In this document: one piece after another, positions 18,589 through 25,989 of the stretch | Layout of the letters: each line of letters starts with the position of its first letter | Position numbering within the stretch: the stretch's first letter is position 1 | Source: Burkholderia stabilis | GTDB lineage: Bacteria > Pseudomonadota > Gammaproteobacteria > Burkholderiales > Burkholderiaceae | Length of the DNA: 64,000 nt | Direction of reading: 5' to 3' | Assembly: GCF_001742165.1 (NCBI RefSeq) | Contig: NZ_CP016443.1 | Coordinates: 3,038,001 to 3,102,000, forward strand | Translations under genes and position numbers: made by a program | The notes under the pieces: generated by a model | What the model was told of the DNA's origin: nothing | What the model saw: the letters and a program-made list of their open reading frames with translations, nothing else | Database searches by the model: none

Positions 18589-19377
18589 ATGAAAAGCATT
18601 TCCAAACTGAAAGCCGGGGTGGGGGCGGTTGTGCTTCTCGCTTTGGTCGCTGTGGTCGGGGCGAAAGTCGTTACGTCGCCGACTGATTCCTATCTCGCGG
18701 ATCGGAAGAAGGCTGCCGAGGCAGTTAATACCGCTCGGATGGAAGATCGGGCGGATCTGGACAAGAAATACACCGCCGAGTTGAATGCGAAGCTGGTAAA
18801 GCTTGTCGGGGCGGTCAAGGCGAGGGGGTTTTCCGGGAAGGTCGGGAGTAACGTTCAGAGCGTTATCGCCGATGACGGGATGATGCCCGGGCCTGATGGG
18901 CTGTTCCTCAAATCTGATGACGGGAAGGTGAGTCTTCTTGTTACAACGGTGCCGTTTTTGAAGGCTTGGGTGAAGACGGCGGATACGGGGCTTAAGCCGA
19001 CGGACGATGTTGCCGTTATCTTCGATAACGAGACGTTCTATACCGATGTGTTCAGTGATGACGCTGCTGCGTTTCGGTTCGCTGAGTTGCCGGTGAAACG
19101 GAAGCCGGCGGATGCTGTGGTGAAGGCGTTGCTGCTCGGGGAAAGCCAGGATGGGGTGCCGGAGGGGCCGAATACGTTGGCTGTCTTTGTCGGACTGGGG
19201 CAGCGGGTTTATATCCTCTGGAAGGTGGTGACGATCTCGGGTTTTGTCGACTGTCGCGCAGGGCGGGTGGCCGAGGAGCAGCGGCAGGCGTGTTTCGCGA
19301 AGCACCTTACCGGGCAGAGCGGTTATTCGAGGCTTATGTTCGAAGTGCAAGAAATGGTGGATGACGTTATTCAATAA
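18589..19377 (+). CDS. hypothetical membrane-anchored protein
   Basis: 262 residues, not recognised. A single N-terminal hydrophobic helix (VVLLALVAVVGAKVV) suggests an inner-membrane anchor with a periplasmic body, or an uncleaved signal. A charged, probably helical stretch (about residues 38-70) follows, and two Cys near the C-terminus (VDCRAG, QACFAK) could form a disulfide. Wobble positions use many GGG, GTT and GCG codons, unlike the C-rich genes upstream, which may reflect recent acquisition at the edge of the island that follows. It has its own position behind a terminator. Confidence 0.65.
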   Translation: MKSISKLKAGVGAVVLLALVAVVGAKVVTSPTDSYLADRKKAAEAVNTARMEDRADLDKKYTAELNAKLVKLVGAVKARGFSGKVGSNVQSVIADDGMMPGPDGLFLKSDDGKVSLLVTTVPFLKAWVKTADTGLKPTDDVAVIFDNETFYTDVFSDDAAAFRFAELPVKRKPADAVVKALLLGESQDGVPEGPNTLAVFVGLGQRVYILWKVVTISGFVDCRAGRVAEEQRQACFAKHLTGQSGYSRLMFEVQEMVDDVIQ

Positions 19378-19384
19378 GACGTAA

Positions 19385-19633
19385 GGCGATCGAAAACTTG
19401 TATCGCATCTCAGGCGAGAGCGGTCCACCGGTCTCGCAAAAGCCAAGAAAGCACAGTTTCGGCGTCTGCACGGAAAGTTCATCTGCGAGCGCTGCAAGTT
19501 GGATCCTGTTGCTGTATTCGGAACAGAACATGCGGAAGCTTGTATCGAAGTTCATCACTCGACAATTCACGTGTATAAGGCTGGACTAGACCAAACAGAC
19601 AGCGTCAGATCGTCTGACTCAGTTCGGCCATGA
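19385..19633 (+). pseudogene. HNH endonuclease remnant
   Basis: An open stretch without a start codon reads AKKAQFRRLHGKFICERC, then KLDPVAVFGTEHAEACIEVHHS. The CxxC zinc knuckle and EVHH active-site core are those of HNH endonucleases of restriction-type systems, but the usual upstream domain and the downstream LxxL..N..L..CxxCH part are absent. A neighbouring frame (GESGPPVSQK) seems to hold a further piece, so a frameshift is likely. Marks the left border of a lower-GC island. Confidence 0.5.
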
Positions 19634-20158
19634 GCAGCCATCACACGCGCATCAAGCGATGACCGTTATAGGCAGCTGATTGCAGTCGGTCGTCGGAGCA
19701 TGCTTCGACGGCAGTTGTCGCTATGCAGCGGCCAACTGCGGCGCGTTCGCGAATCGGGGAGTAAACCAAAAGCAGACGGTCTGCGGTGAGAACTCTCCGC
19801 CAAACGTTGGATGCCTGAAGGGATCGGTGCCACGAAACATGGGGTGGGGCAGCAGCGTTGGGCTTGGGAGAACCTCGGCGGGCTCAAGCCAAGCAACGGA
19901 AATCGGTATCCTGCGTTACAAATCCCTGGAGCAGGGTCCCGCGCCCGGTAATCGTGACGTGACTTCTAGCCTCGGGTTACCGAGACACAAATGTCAGACA
20001 TGTGGTAGCCTCGAGCGCCAGTCAACGCGACGCCATTTTTGGGCTGCGAGCGAGCATCAAGACCGCATTTGACCCTACGCCACGCCGTACTGACGCGCAG
20101 GACTTGATACTCTACTGTGGCCCACGTGGGCAACTTATTTTTGGGCAGTAGACTAGGC
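19634..20158. other. degenerate intergenic DNA at island edge
   Basis: About 525 bp with no convincing coding frame on either strand and mixed composition. Looks like eroded fragments between the HNH remnant and the metallophosphoesterase gene. It presumably holds the promoter of the following pair, but no clear -10/-35 could be chosen. Confidence 0.5.
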
Positions 20159-21685
20159 ATGGTTACCTTTCTACATATCTCCGATCTCCATCGTGACTCT
20201 GGCAGTGGGCTCACCACCCGCTCACTTCTCGAATCCCTTCGCCTTGATCGGGAGCGCTACATCGCCGAAGGTCTGCCCCAACCAGATATCGCAATCGTCA
20301 GCGGCGACATCGTCTACGGTGTAACAAAGGACGATTCGAGTAGCGATGCGGCGTTGAGGGCTCAGTATGACGAGGCGTATAGCTTTCTAGTTGACCTCTC
20401 CGATTTATTCTTCTCGGGCAACCGGGATCGCATCGTCATAGTGCCGGGCAACCACGACATCAGCCACCCTCATGTTCTTAGAAGCACAGTTCCGGAGGAC
20501 ATTCCGACAGACGGAGTCCGACGCAAACTGATTGCGAGGCAACTTGGAGAAGATGAGTCGCTTTGGAGGTGGGTCTGGGCTGACTTTTCTCTTCGTAGGA
20601 TTTCGGATCGGAATGAATATGCGGAACGACTGAAGCCCTTCGCTATATTTTACGACTCGTTCTACGAGGGTCGCCGCAGGTTTTCGCTTGAACCGTCTCA
20701 ACAACTCTCGTTGCACGACTTCCCTGAGCTGGGTGTTGTCGTAGCGGGACTGTCCAGCTGCTGCGACAACGGCCTTTTCAATCGGTGCGGCAGGATCCAC
20801 CCTGATTGCATTGCCGGCGCGACTCGCGATGTCGCAGACTTAGTGCGGCTTGGACGTATTTCGATCGCCGTGTGGCATCACAACCTCGCCGGAGGCCCGA
20901 AAGATTCAGACTATGTCGAGGCTGAATTTTTGCAGAGCCTGATGGACGGAGGCTTCGCGCTGGGTTTTCACGGCCATCAGCATCGACCTCAGTTCATCGA
21001 GCACCGCTTCACTGCTGACAACGAGAAAGCAATTGCGGTGATCAGCGCAGGAACGTTATGCGGAGGTCCTCGTACACTCCCATCGGGCCGGATGCGGGCC
21101 TATAACCTTGTCTGTGTCGACACGGCAACGGGCCAATGCTCGCTGCACGTTCGAGACATGAAAAACTCTAATTTCAGCTCGCCTGTTTGGGGGCCAGCGA
21201 ACGTTCCGGAGTTCGGAGGTTCATCGATGTCTTTCGAGTTGAAGATTTCACCAAATGCGAGGCGTCCAGTTCTCATGGATGTGCCGCCTGTCCAAAACGG
21301 CGGTGACGAGTCCGGTCAGGCAGCGCAGGTAGCGGTCAACGAAAAGCTCGCGCTTGAAGCGGCGAGTGAAGCAGTCCGGTTGTTAAGGGGCGGCAAGGCT
21401 CAGCCTGCGATTGAAATCGTTCTGCCATATCTATCGAACCCCCTCGCCCGCCGAGTCGCCGTAGAGGCGCTCCTTGAACTCGACAAGTGGGAAGACATTG
21501 AGCGGCTTTGCAGCCCTCCGCAGTCGAACGCTGAACTCATTGCATTGATGGAAGCGCAATATCAGCTTGGCCATCGACCACAGCTGCGTGCGCTGATCGA
21601 ATCTGAAACCGTCACCATGAATCAAGATGCCGCTGTTCGACAAAGCGTTGATCAAGCCCGCGCACGACTGGGAGGAGGCCGCTAA
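20159..21685 (+). CDS. calcineurin-like metallophosphoesterase with helical C-terminal repeats
   Basis: 508 residues from ATG 20159; an upstream GTG at 20117 is possible. All metallophosphatase motifs are present: DLH (D9, H11), GDIVYG (G49-D50), VPGNHDIS, WHHN and GFHGHQH, so a two-metal active site should be intact. After about residue 370 the chain becomes Ala/Leu-rich and helical (LALEAASEAVRLLRGGKAQPAIEIVLPYL...), resembling TPR-type repeats for protein contact. The stop codon TAA abuts the ATG of the Hsp90-like gene and GGAGGAGG lies just before it, so the two are translationally coupled. In this island setting a nucleotide- or nucleic-acid-directed defence role is a reasonable but unproven idea. 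Confidence 0.85.
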   Translation: MVTFLHISDLHRDSGSGLTTRSLLESLRLDRERYIAEGLPQPDIAIVSGDIVYGVTKDDSSSDAALRAQYDEAYSFLVDLSDLFFSGNRDRIVIVPGNHDISHPHVLRSTVPEDIPTDGVRRKLIARQLGEDESLWRWVWADFSLRRISDRNEYAERLKPFAIFYDSFYEGRRRFSLEPSQQLSLHDFPELGVVVAGLSSCCDNGLFNRCGRIHPDCIAGATRDVADLVRLGRISIAVWHHNLAGGPKDSDYVEAEFLQSLMDGGFALGFHGHQHRPQFIEHRFTADNEKAIAVISAGTLCGGPRTLPSGRMRAYNLVCVDTATGQCSLHVRDMKNSNFSSPVWGPANVPEFGGSSMSFELKISPNARRPVLMDVPPVQNGGDESGQAAQVAVNEKLALEAASEAVRLLRGGKAQPAIEIVLPYLSNPLARRVAVEALLELDKWEDIERLCSPPQSNAELIALMEAQYQLGHRPQLRALIESETVTMNQDAAVRQSVDQARARLGGGR

Positions 21686-22271
21686 ATGACACAAATTGCA
21701 TTCCAAGTCGATACGTCCCGTGTTTTGGAGATTCTTTCCAAGCAGATCTACGATTCTCCCTACGCGATGGCGCGAGAGAACGTGCAGAACGCGTACGACG
21801 CTGTTCTCATGCGTGCAAACCGAGAGCAAAAATCTCCTTCCGAGTATCAGATCGTTATCACAGCACGGCCCGACCAGATCGAGATCTCGGACCAAGGCAT
21901 CGGTATGACCGAAAAAGTTCTACGAGAGAACTTCTGGCGCGCTGGATCTTCAGGGAAGAACAATGATGCCGCTCGCGCAGCAGGTGTCATCGGAACATTT
22001 GGCATCGGTGCAATGGCCAACTTCGGTGTCTGTGATCGTTTGCAGATCGATACTCGTGCGATGGATCAGGCCACAGGCATCCGTACCTTCGCCCTCAAGA
22101 GTCAGCTGTCCATCGGTCAGGATTGCATCTCGCTGGAAAATCTTGATTCGTCCATCGAAGTTGGGACGAAGCTCACCGCACAAATCAGCCCGACGTCACC
22201 TATCAACGTCCAGGCTTTGCGGAACTACCTAGCGCCGTTCGTTCGGTTCCTCACGGTTCCCGTATTGCTAA
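21686..22271 (+). pseudogene. Hsp90-like (GHKL) ATPase, N-terminal part, interrupted by IS
   Basis: N-terminal 195 codons of an Hsp90-type ATPase. The Bergerat fold is visible: N-box RENVQNAYDAV (about residues 30-40), ISDQGIGM (about 67-74) and GTFGIGAMA (about 103-111). Reading continues into an IS5-family element and stops at 22342. Removing 22272-23185 and one copy of TAA restores an exact frame (VPVLLNGELLSQQ) with the downstream piece, giving a protein of about 706 residues. So the gene was intact until the insertion. A truncated ATPase domain could still be made. Confidence 0.85.
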
Positions 22272-22280
22272 GAGACGGTT

Positions 22281-22748
22281 TCATAAAGACTGATCGGCCC
22301 GCCGAAGGGTATTCCAGCAGATCAGACAGCAACCGAGTTTGAGGAACGCGCCGTGAATGTCTGCACGGCGCTCGAAACGAATACGGAGACGACGGAAGTG
22401 ATGCAGCCAGGCATGCGTGCGTTCGACGACCCAGCGATATTTGCCAAGGCCGCTGCCATGTTCGGTACGGCGCTTGGCGATCACTGGCTCGATACCGCGA
22501 TCGCGCAACGCGCGCCGATGTCGCTCGGAGTCGTAACCGCGATCCGCGTAGACCACACGCGGCCGCTGCAATGGGTGGCCACGCAATCCGCGGATCGGCG
22601 GAATCGCGTCGATCAGCGGCAGCAATTGCGTGACGTCGTTGACGTTCGCGCCGGTCAGGATCGCGGCGAGCGGCGTACCGTTGGCGTCGGTGACGATGTG
22701 GTGCTTGGAACCGGGTCGCGCGCGATCGGTGGGGTTTGGCCCAGTTTT
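22281..22748 (-). CDS. IS5-family transposase, second ORF (by -1 frameshift)
   Basis: About 155 codons in the -1 frame, reading TGPNPTDRARPGSKHHIVTDANGTPLA and then RVVYADRGYDS (second Asp) and YRWVVERTHAWL (Glu), the DDE transposase core. There is no good start codon, so it is made as a fusion with the first ORF through slippage at the A-run. Confidence 0.85.
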   Translation of the reverse strand, partial: KTGPNPTDRARPGSKHHIVTDANGTPLAAILTGANVNDVTQLLPLIDAIPPIRGLRGHPLQRPRVVYADRGYDSERHRRALRDRGIEPVIAKRRTEHGSGLGKYRWVVERTHAWLHHFRRLRIRFERRADIHGAFLKLGCCLICWNTLRRADQSL

Positions 22749-23098
22749 TGGCCTGCCCCAACGGCGCGAATCGATGATGAATCGACGGCGGCTCGTGAGA
22801 AGTCGATCTGGTCCGCTGCGCGCAGCTTTGCGAGCAGTAGCTCGTGCAAGCGATCCCAGACACCGGCTGCTTGCCAATCGCGCAGCCGGCGCCAACATGT
22901 CACGCCCGAGCCGCATCCCATCTCGGCCGGCAGGTCGCGCCAGCGTAGTCCGGTCTTGAGAACGAACAGGATGCCGGTCAGCGCGGCGCGATTCGAAACA
23001 GGCAGGCGGCCCGGGTTCTTCTCGCGCCGCGGCTTGGGTGGCGGCAGTAACGGCTCGATCAGTGTCCACAATTCATCGTCGATGATCGGCTTGGCCAT
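22655..23098 (-). CDS. IS5-family transposase, first ORF
   Basis: 147 codons, starting MAKPIIDDELWTLIEPLLPP, the DUF4096-type N-terminal domain of IS5 transposases, with the first catalytic Asp in RAAVDSSSIR. It runs past the shift point to an out-of-frame end. A -1 slip on the five A residues (complement of 22746-22750) would join it to the second ORF, giving the full DDE enzyme. Confidence 0.85.
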   Translation of the reverse strand: MAKPIIDDELWTLIEPLLPPPKPRREKNPGRLPVSNRAALTGILFVLKTGLRWRDLPAEMGCGSGVTCWRRLRDWQAAGVWDRLHELLLAKLRAADQIDFSRAAVDSSSIRAVGAGQKLGQTPPIARDPVPSTTSSPTPTVRRSPRS

Positions 23099-23188
23099 CT
23101 CCTCAGTCTCGGTTGTTCCGATGCCTGAGGTTAACAGCTCACCGCGAAAGTTAACAGCCCCACGGGGCCTTTTTGAAACCGTCTCTAA

Positions 23189-24723
23189 ACGGGGAATTGC
23201 TTAGCCAACAAGACGTCAGATCTGCTGCGGGCATCGGAGCGAATTGGAGAGCCCTCGACACAAAGCAACTGAACACAGGACGGTTTGCTTTCGAGGCGTG
23301 CGTGCTGGTTGATGGCAATCAGGTGGCAGTCGTTATCGACAAGCTAATGATCGACGGAGAGGCGAGTCCTGGTGGAGCGTGGCTTAGGAACGGGGCCGGT
23401 CAGGTGATGGGGCTCCGATCGAGATTCGGTCTCGCACCAATTCCGCTCCCGACTCACTATCAGCTGGGCGGCTTTGCTGATCTGCCCTTCCTTCTGCCGA
23501 CCGCGGGGCGCGAGGCTCTTACTCGCGAGTCAATCCAAGAAGCGACTCAACTTATTTCTCCGATTGAATCCGCTCTCACGGAAGCACTAAAGGACACTGA
23601 TCTGGCTGACACCCTCCAAGCGTTTCAGCAACACCTCATCCAGATCGGGCGGATCGATTGGGCGGGACGTGTGAGCATTCAACTAAGCCCAGGGGATCAG
23701 CGGATGGAGTTGGGAAAGCTTCGAGACGACCATCCAGGAGTCGAGCTTCACTGGTACACCGGGACTGATAGTGATCAAATCAACACCTTCGCCAGCGAGG
23801 ACTCTCCGTTGATCCGCGTAAGTCAGACGAATCCTCGTCGGGAAATTCAGCAACGCTATCTGAGAGACGTCCTTCGATTGCCGGAGGTACCGAACGTGGT
23901 CAGCATTGTCGAGACTTACGATCCTAGAGACTTGTCGTTCGACGAAGTGACTCTCATGCTGGCAATAGCGAGGGTTCTGAGGGTCGACTATCTAATTGAC
24001 GACATCGATCTCAAGTGGGTCAAGCTCAGTCACGGTGTGCCGATGCTGACCGAAATGACAGCTGAGAAACTGACGCTCAAGATATCGAGGACTTGGAGCG
24101 CGGTTCAAGCCGTCATCCAGGTCATAGCATCAACGCCGGAAGTGGCGGAGGGCATGACAAGGGACTTTGTGCGGGTGCACGTTTACGAACGCATCAAAGA
24201 ATTCGTTCCATCGTCTCAAAGAGCTGGGCTTGATGCCTTGCAAAAGACTCTCGCAAGGAGGCGTGAACTCTATCGACTGGAAGTCGATGACAAGGGAGAA
24301 CTCGAGCCGCTCTTGGCCGAATATCTTGCGGGTCATGTGCAGTTCATAGAGGTACTCAACGCCGCAACACGCGTCAGCGCCGGTCATACACAACGTGTCA
24401 GCAGTGACACCGTCGGCACGGTCGAGAACGCTCTGAATGACGTGGTCAACGCAAAGGTCGAACCTCAGGTCGTTCGCATCATCTCGGCACCCGAGTCCGG
24501 TTCTCCAATACTTCGAACAGACACTGAACTCAGAGAACGGCTGCTAACGACCGAGAGGGAAATTCTGCAGCTCAACAATCATCGCGTATTCCTCGCACTC
24601 TCTGACAGACTGTTCCAGCTTGAGCGAGAGTTCTTCACCTTCCCTCATTCAACACAAGTTGCCTGGGCGGGAAGGCGAATCGTCTATCTGTTCGGCTTGT
24701 CGCACTCCTCCGAAAACCTGTGA
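23189..24723 (+). pseudogene. Hsp90-like ATPase, C-terminal part, 3' end set by a second IS
   Basis: About 511 codons in frame with the N-terminal piece once the IS5 element is removed (NGELLSQQDVRSAAG...). It has Hsp90 middle-domain-like character but no motif recognised with certainty; a helical region with many Arg/Glu occupies the last 200 residues. The stop codon TGA at 24721-24723 is the first three bases of the IS3-family element, so the natural C-terminus may be lost. It should be regarded as a broken gene, although its long undegraded frame indicates recent inactivation. Confidence 0.75.
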
Positions 24724-24788
24724 CCTGCTCCCCGTAAACCGGGCCAGTCGGAATCTAGTAAAGTCCGTTTTCGGAGAGGAAGACGGAC

Positions 24789-25052
24789 ATGAAGAAGCGC
24801 TTTTCGGAAGAACAGATCATCGGCTTCCTGAAGGAAGCGGAGGCGGGCCTGCCGGTGAAGGAGCTGTGCAGGAAGCATGGGTTCAGTGACGCCTCGTTCT
24901 ACACGTGGCGCGCGAAGTTCGGCGGCATGGAGGTGTCGGAAGCCCGTCGGCTCAAGGAGCTGGAAGCCGAGAACGCGAGGCTGAAGAAGCTGCTGGCCGA
25001 GGCGATGCTCGATATGGAAGCCCTGAAGGTGGTCGTGAAGGGAAAGCCCTGA
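24789..25052 (+). CDS. IS3-family transposase orfA
   Basis: 87 codons: helix-turn-helix MKKRFSEEQIIGFLKEAEAGLPVKELCRKHGFSDASFYTW followed by a leucine-zipper-like coiled coil (RRLKELEAENARLKKLLAEAML). Binds the IS ends. Starts at the ATG after GAGAGGAAG. Confidence 0.9.
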   Translation: MKKRFSEEQIIGFLKEAEAGLPVKELCRKHGFSDASFYTWRAKFGGMEVSEARRLKELEAENARLKKLLAEAMLDMEALKVVVKGKP

Positions 25053-25906
25053 GCCCGCAGGCCAGGCGCGAGGCGGTCGCGGCGATTCGGCAGAAGGTCA
25101 ATGTCTCCGAGCGCCGTGCCTGCCGGCTTGTCGGGCTTTCGCGCAGCGTGCTGCATTATGAAGCGCAGCCGGACCACGAGAATGAGGCGCTCAAGGCGCG
25201 CCTCATCGAGCTGGGGCACCAGAGGCGGCGTTTCGGCTATCGGCGGCTACACGCGCTGCTGGCGCGCGAAGGAAGGCACGTAAACCACAAGCGCGTGCAC
25301 CGGCTGTATCGCGAGGCCGGACTGGCCGTGCGGCGCCGGCGACGGCGCCACGGCGTGATGGTCGAGCGCGAGCAGCTGGCTTTGCCGAGTACGCCGAACG
25401 AGGTGTGGTCCCTCGATTTCGTGATGGACGCATTGTCCAACGGGCGTCGCCTGAAGTGCCTGACCATTGTCGACGACTTCACCAAGGAAGCGGTCGAGAT
25501 CGTGGTGGACCACGGCATCTCGGGTCGGTATGTGACGCGCGTGCTGGACCGGGTGGCGCGCTTCAGGGGCTACCCGAAAGCGTTGCGCACGGACCAGGGA
25601 CCCGAATTCACGAGCCGCGCGCTGGACCAGTGGGCCTACGCCAACGGCGTGACGTTGAAATTGATTCAGGCGGGCAAGCCGACGCAGAATGCGTACATCG
25701 AGTCGTTCAATGGCAAGTTTCGTGACGAGTGTCTGAACGAGCACTGGTTCACGACGCTCGCCCACGCCCGGGCCGTGGTGTCGGCATGGCGCCGGGACTA
25801 CAACGAGGCACGGCCGCACAGCGCATTGAACTACCAGTCGCCGGCCGAATTCGCGGCGAAGCATCCGGCACCAGTAGGCGCTCCTGTCTTGCAGGAGCAT
25901 GTTTGA
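25043..25906 (+). CDS. IS3-family transposase orfB (integrase core, frameshift product)
   Basis: About 287 codons in the -1 frame relative to orfA, beginning around AAA GCC CTG at the end of orfA. HTH_21 region (FGYRRLHALL) and rve core with DDE residues in WSLDFVMD, RTDQGPEF and YIESFNGKFRDE. No deletions or stops are seen, so the element may be active. Confidence 0.9.
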   Translation, partial: KALSPQARREAVAAIRQKVNVSERRACRLVGLSRSVLHYEAQPDHENEALKARLIELGHQRRRFGYRRLHALLAREGRHVNHKRVHRLYREAGLAVRRRRRRHGVMVEREQLALPSTPNEVWSLDFVMDALSNGRRLKCLTIVDDFTKEAVEIVVDHGISGRYVTRVLDRVARFRGYPKALRTDQGPEFTSRALDQWAYANGVTLKLIQAGKPTQNAYIESFNGKFRDECLNEHWFTTLAHARAVVSAWRRDYNEARPHSALNYQSPAEFAAKHPAPVGAPVLQEHV

Positions 25907-25989
25907 ACAGGACTTTACTAGAAGCTCCGTGGCCCTATCGAAGGGGCAGGTCAGGACGAGCGCATCCGCTGCGCTTTCAACCCAGGCGC

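Larger units (their letters stand above)
22272..23185 (-). mobile_element. IS5-family insertion sequence (two-ORF, TNA-duplicating type)
   Basis: 914 bp. Terminal inverted repeats start GAGACGGTTTCA on both ends (with few differences further in), and the target TAA is duplicated at 22269-22271 and 23186-23188. The transposase is encoded leftwards in two frames. The two-frame layout and 3-bp TNA duplication fit the IS427/IS1031-like branch of IS5. The perfect duplication and intact transposase suggest a recent insertion. Confidence 0.92.
24721..25953 (+). mobile_element. IS3-family insertion sequence
   Basis: 1233 bp. Long imperfect inverted repeats: both ends begin TGACCTGC followed by C-rich sequence, and share TCTAGTAAAGTCC about 33 bases inside (24753-24765 and the complement at 25910-25922). 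Contains overlapping orfA and orfB of a DDE transposase. No target-site duplication is visible (flanks CCTG and GGAC), which suggests recombination or an adjacent deletion after insertion. Confidence 0.88.

Noticed and set aside
22353..23204. Plus-strand open frame across the IS5 element
   Set aside because: It is opposite the transposase, which has all DDE motifs on the minus strand.
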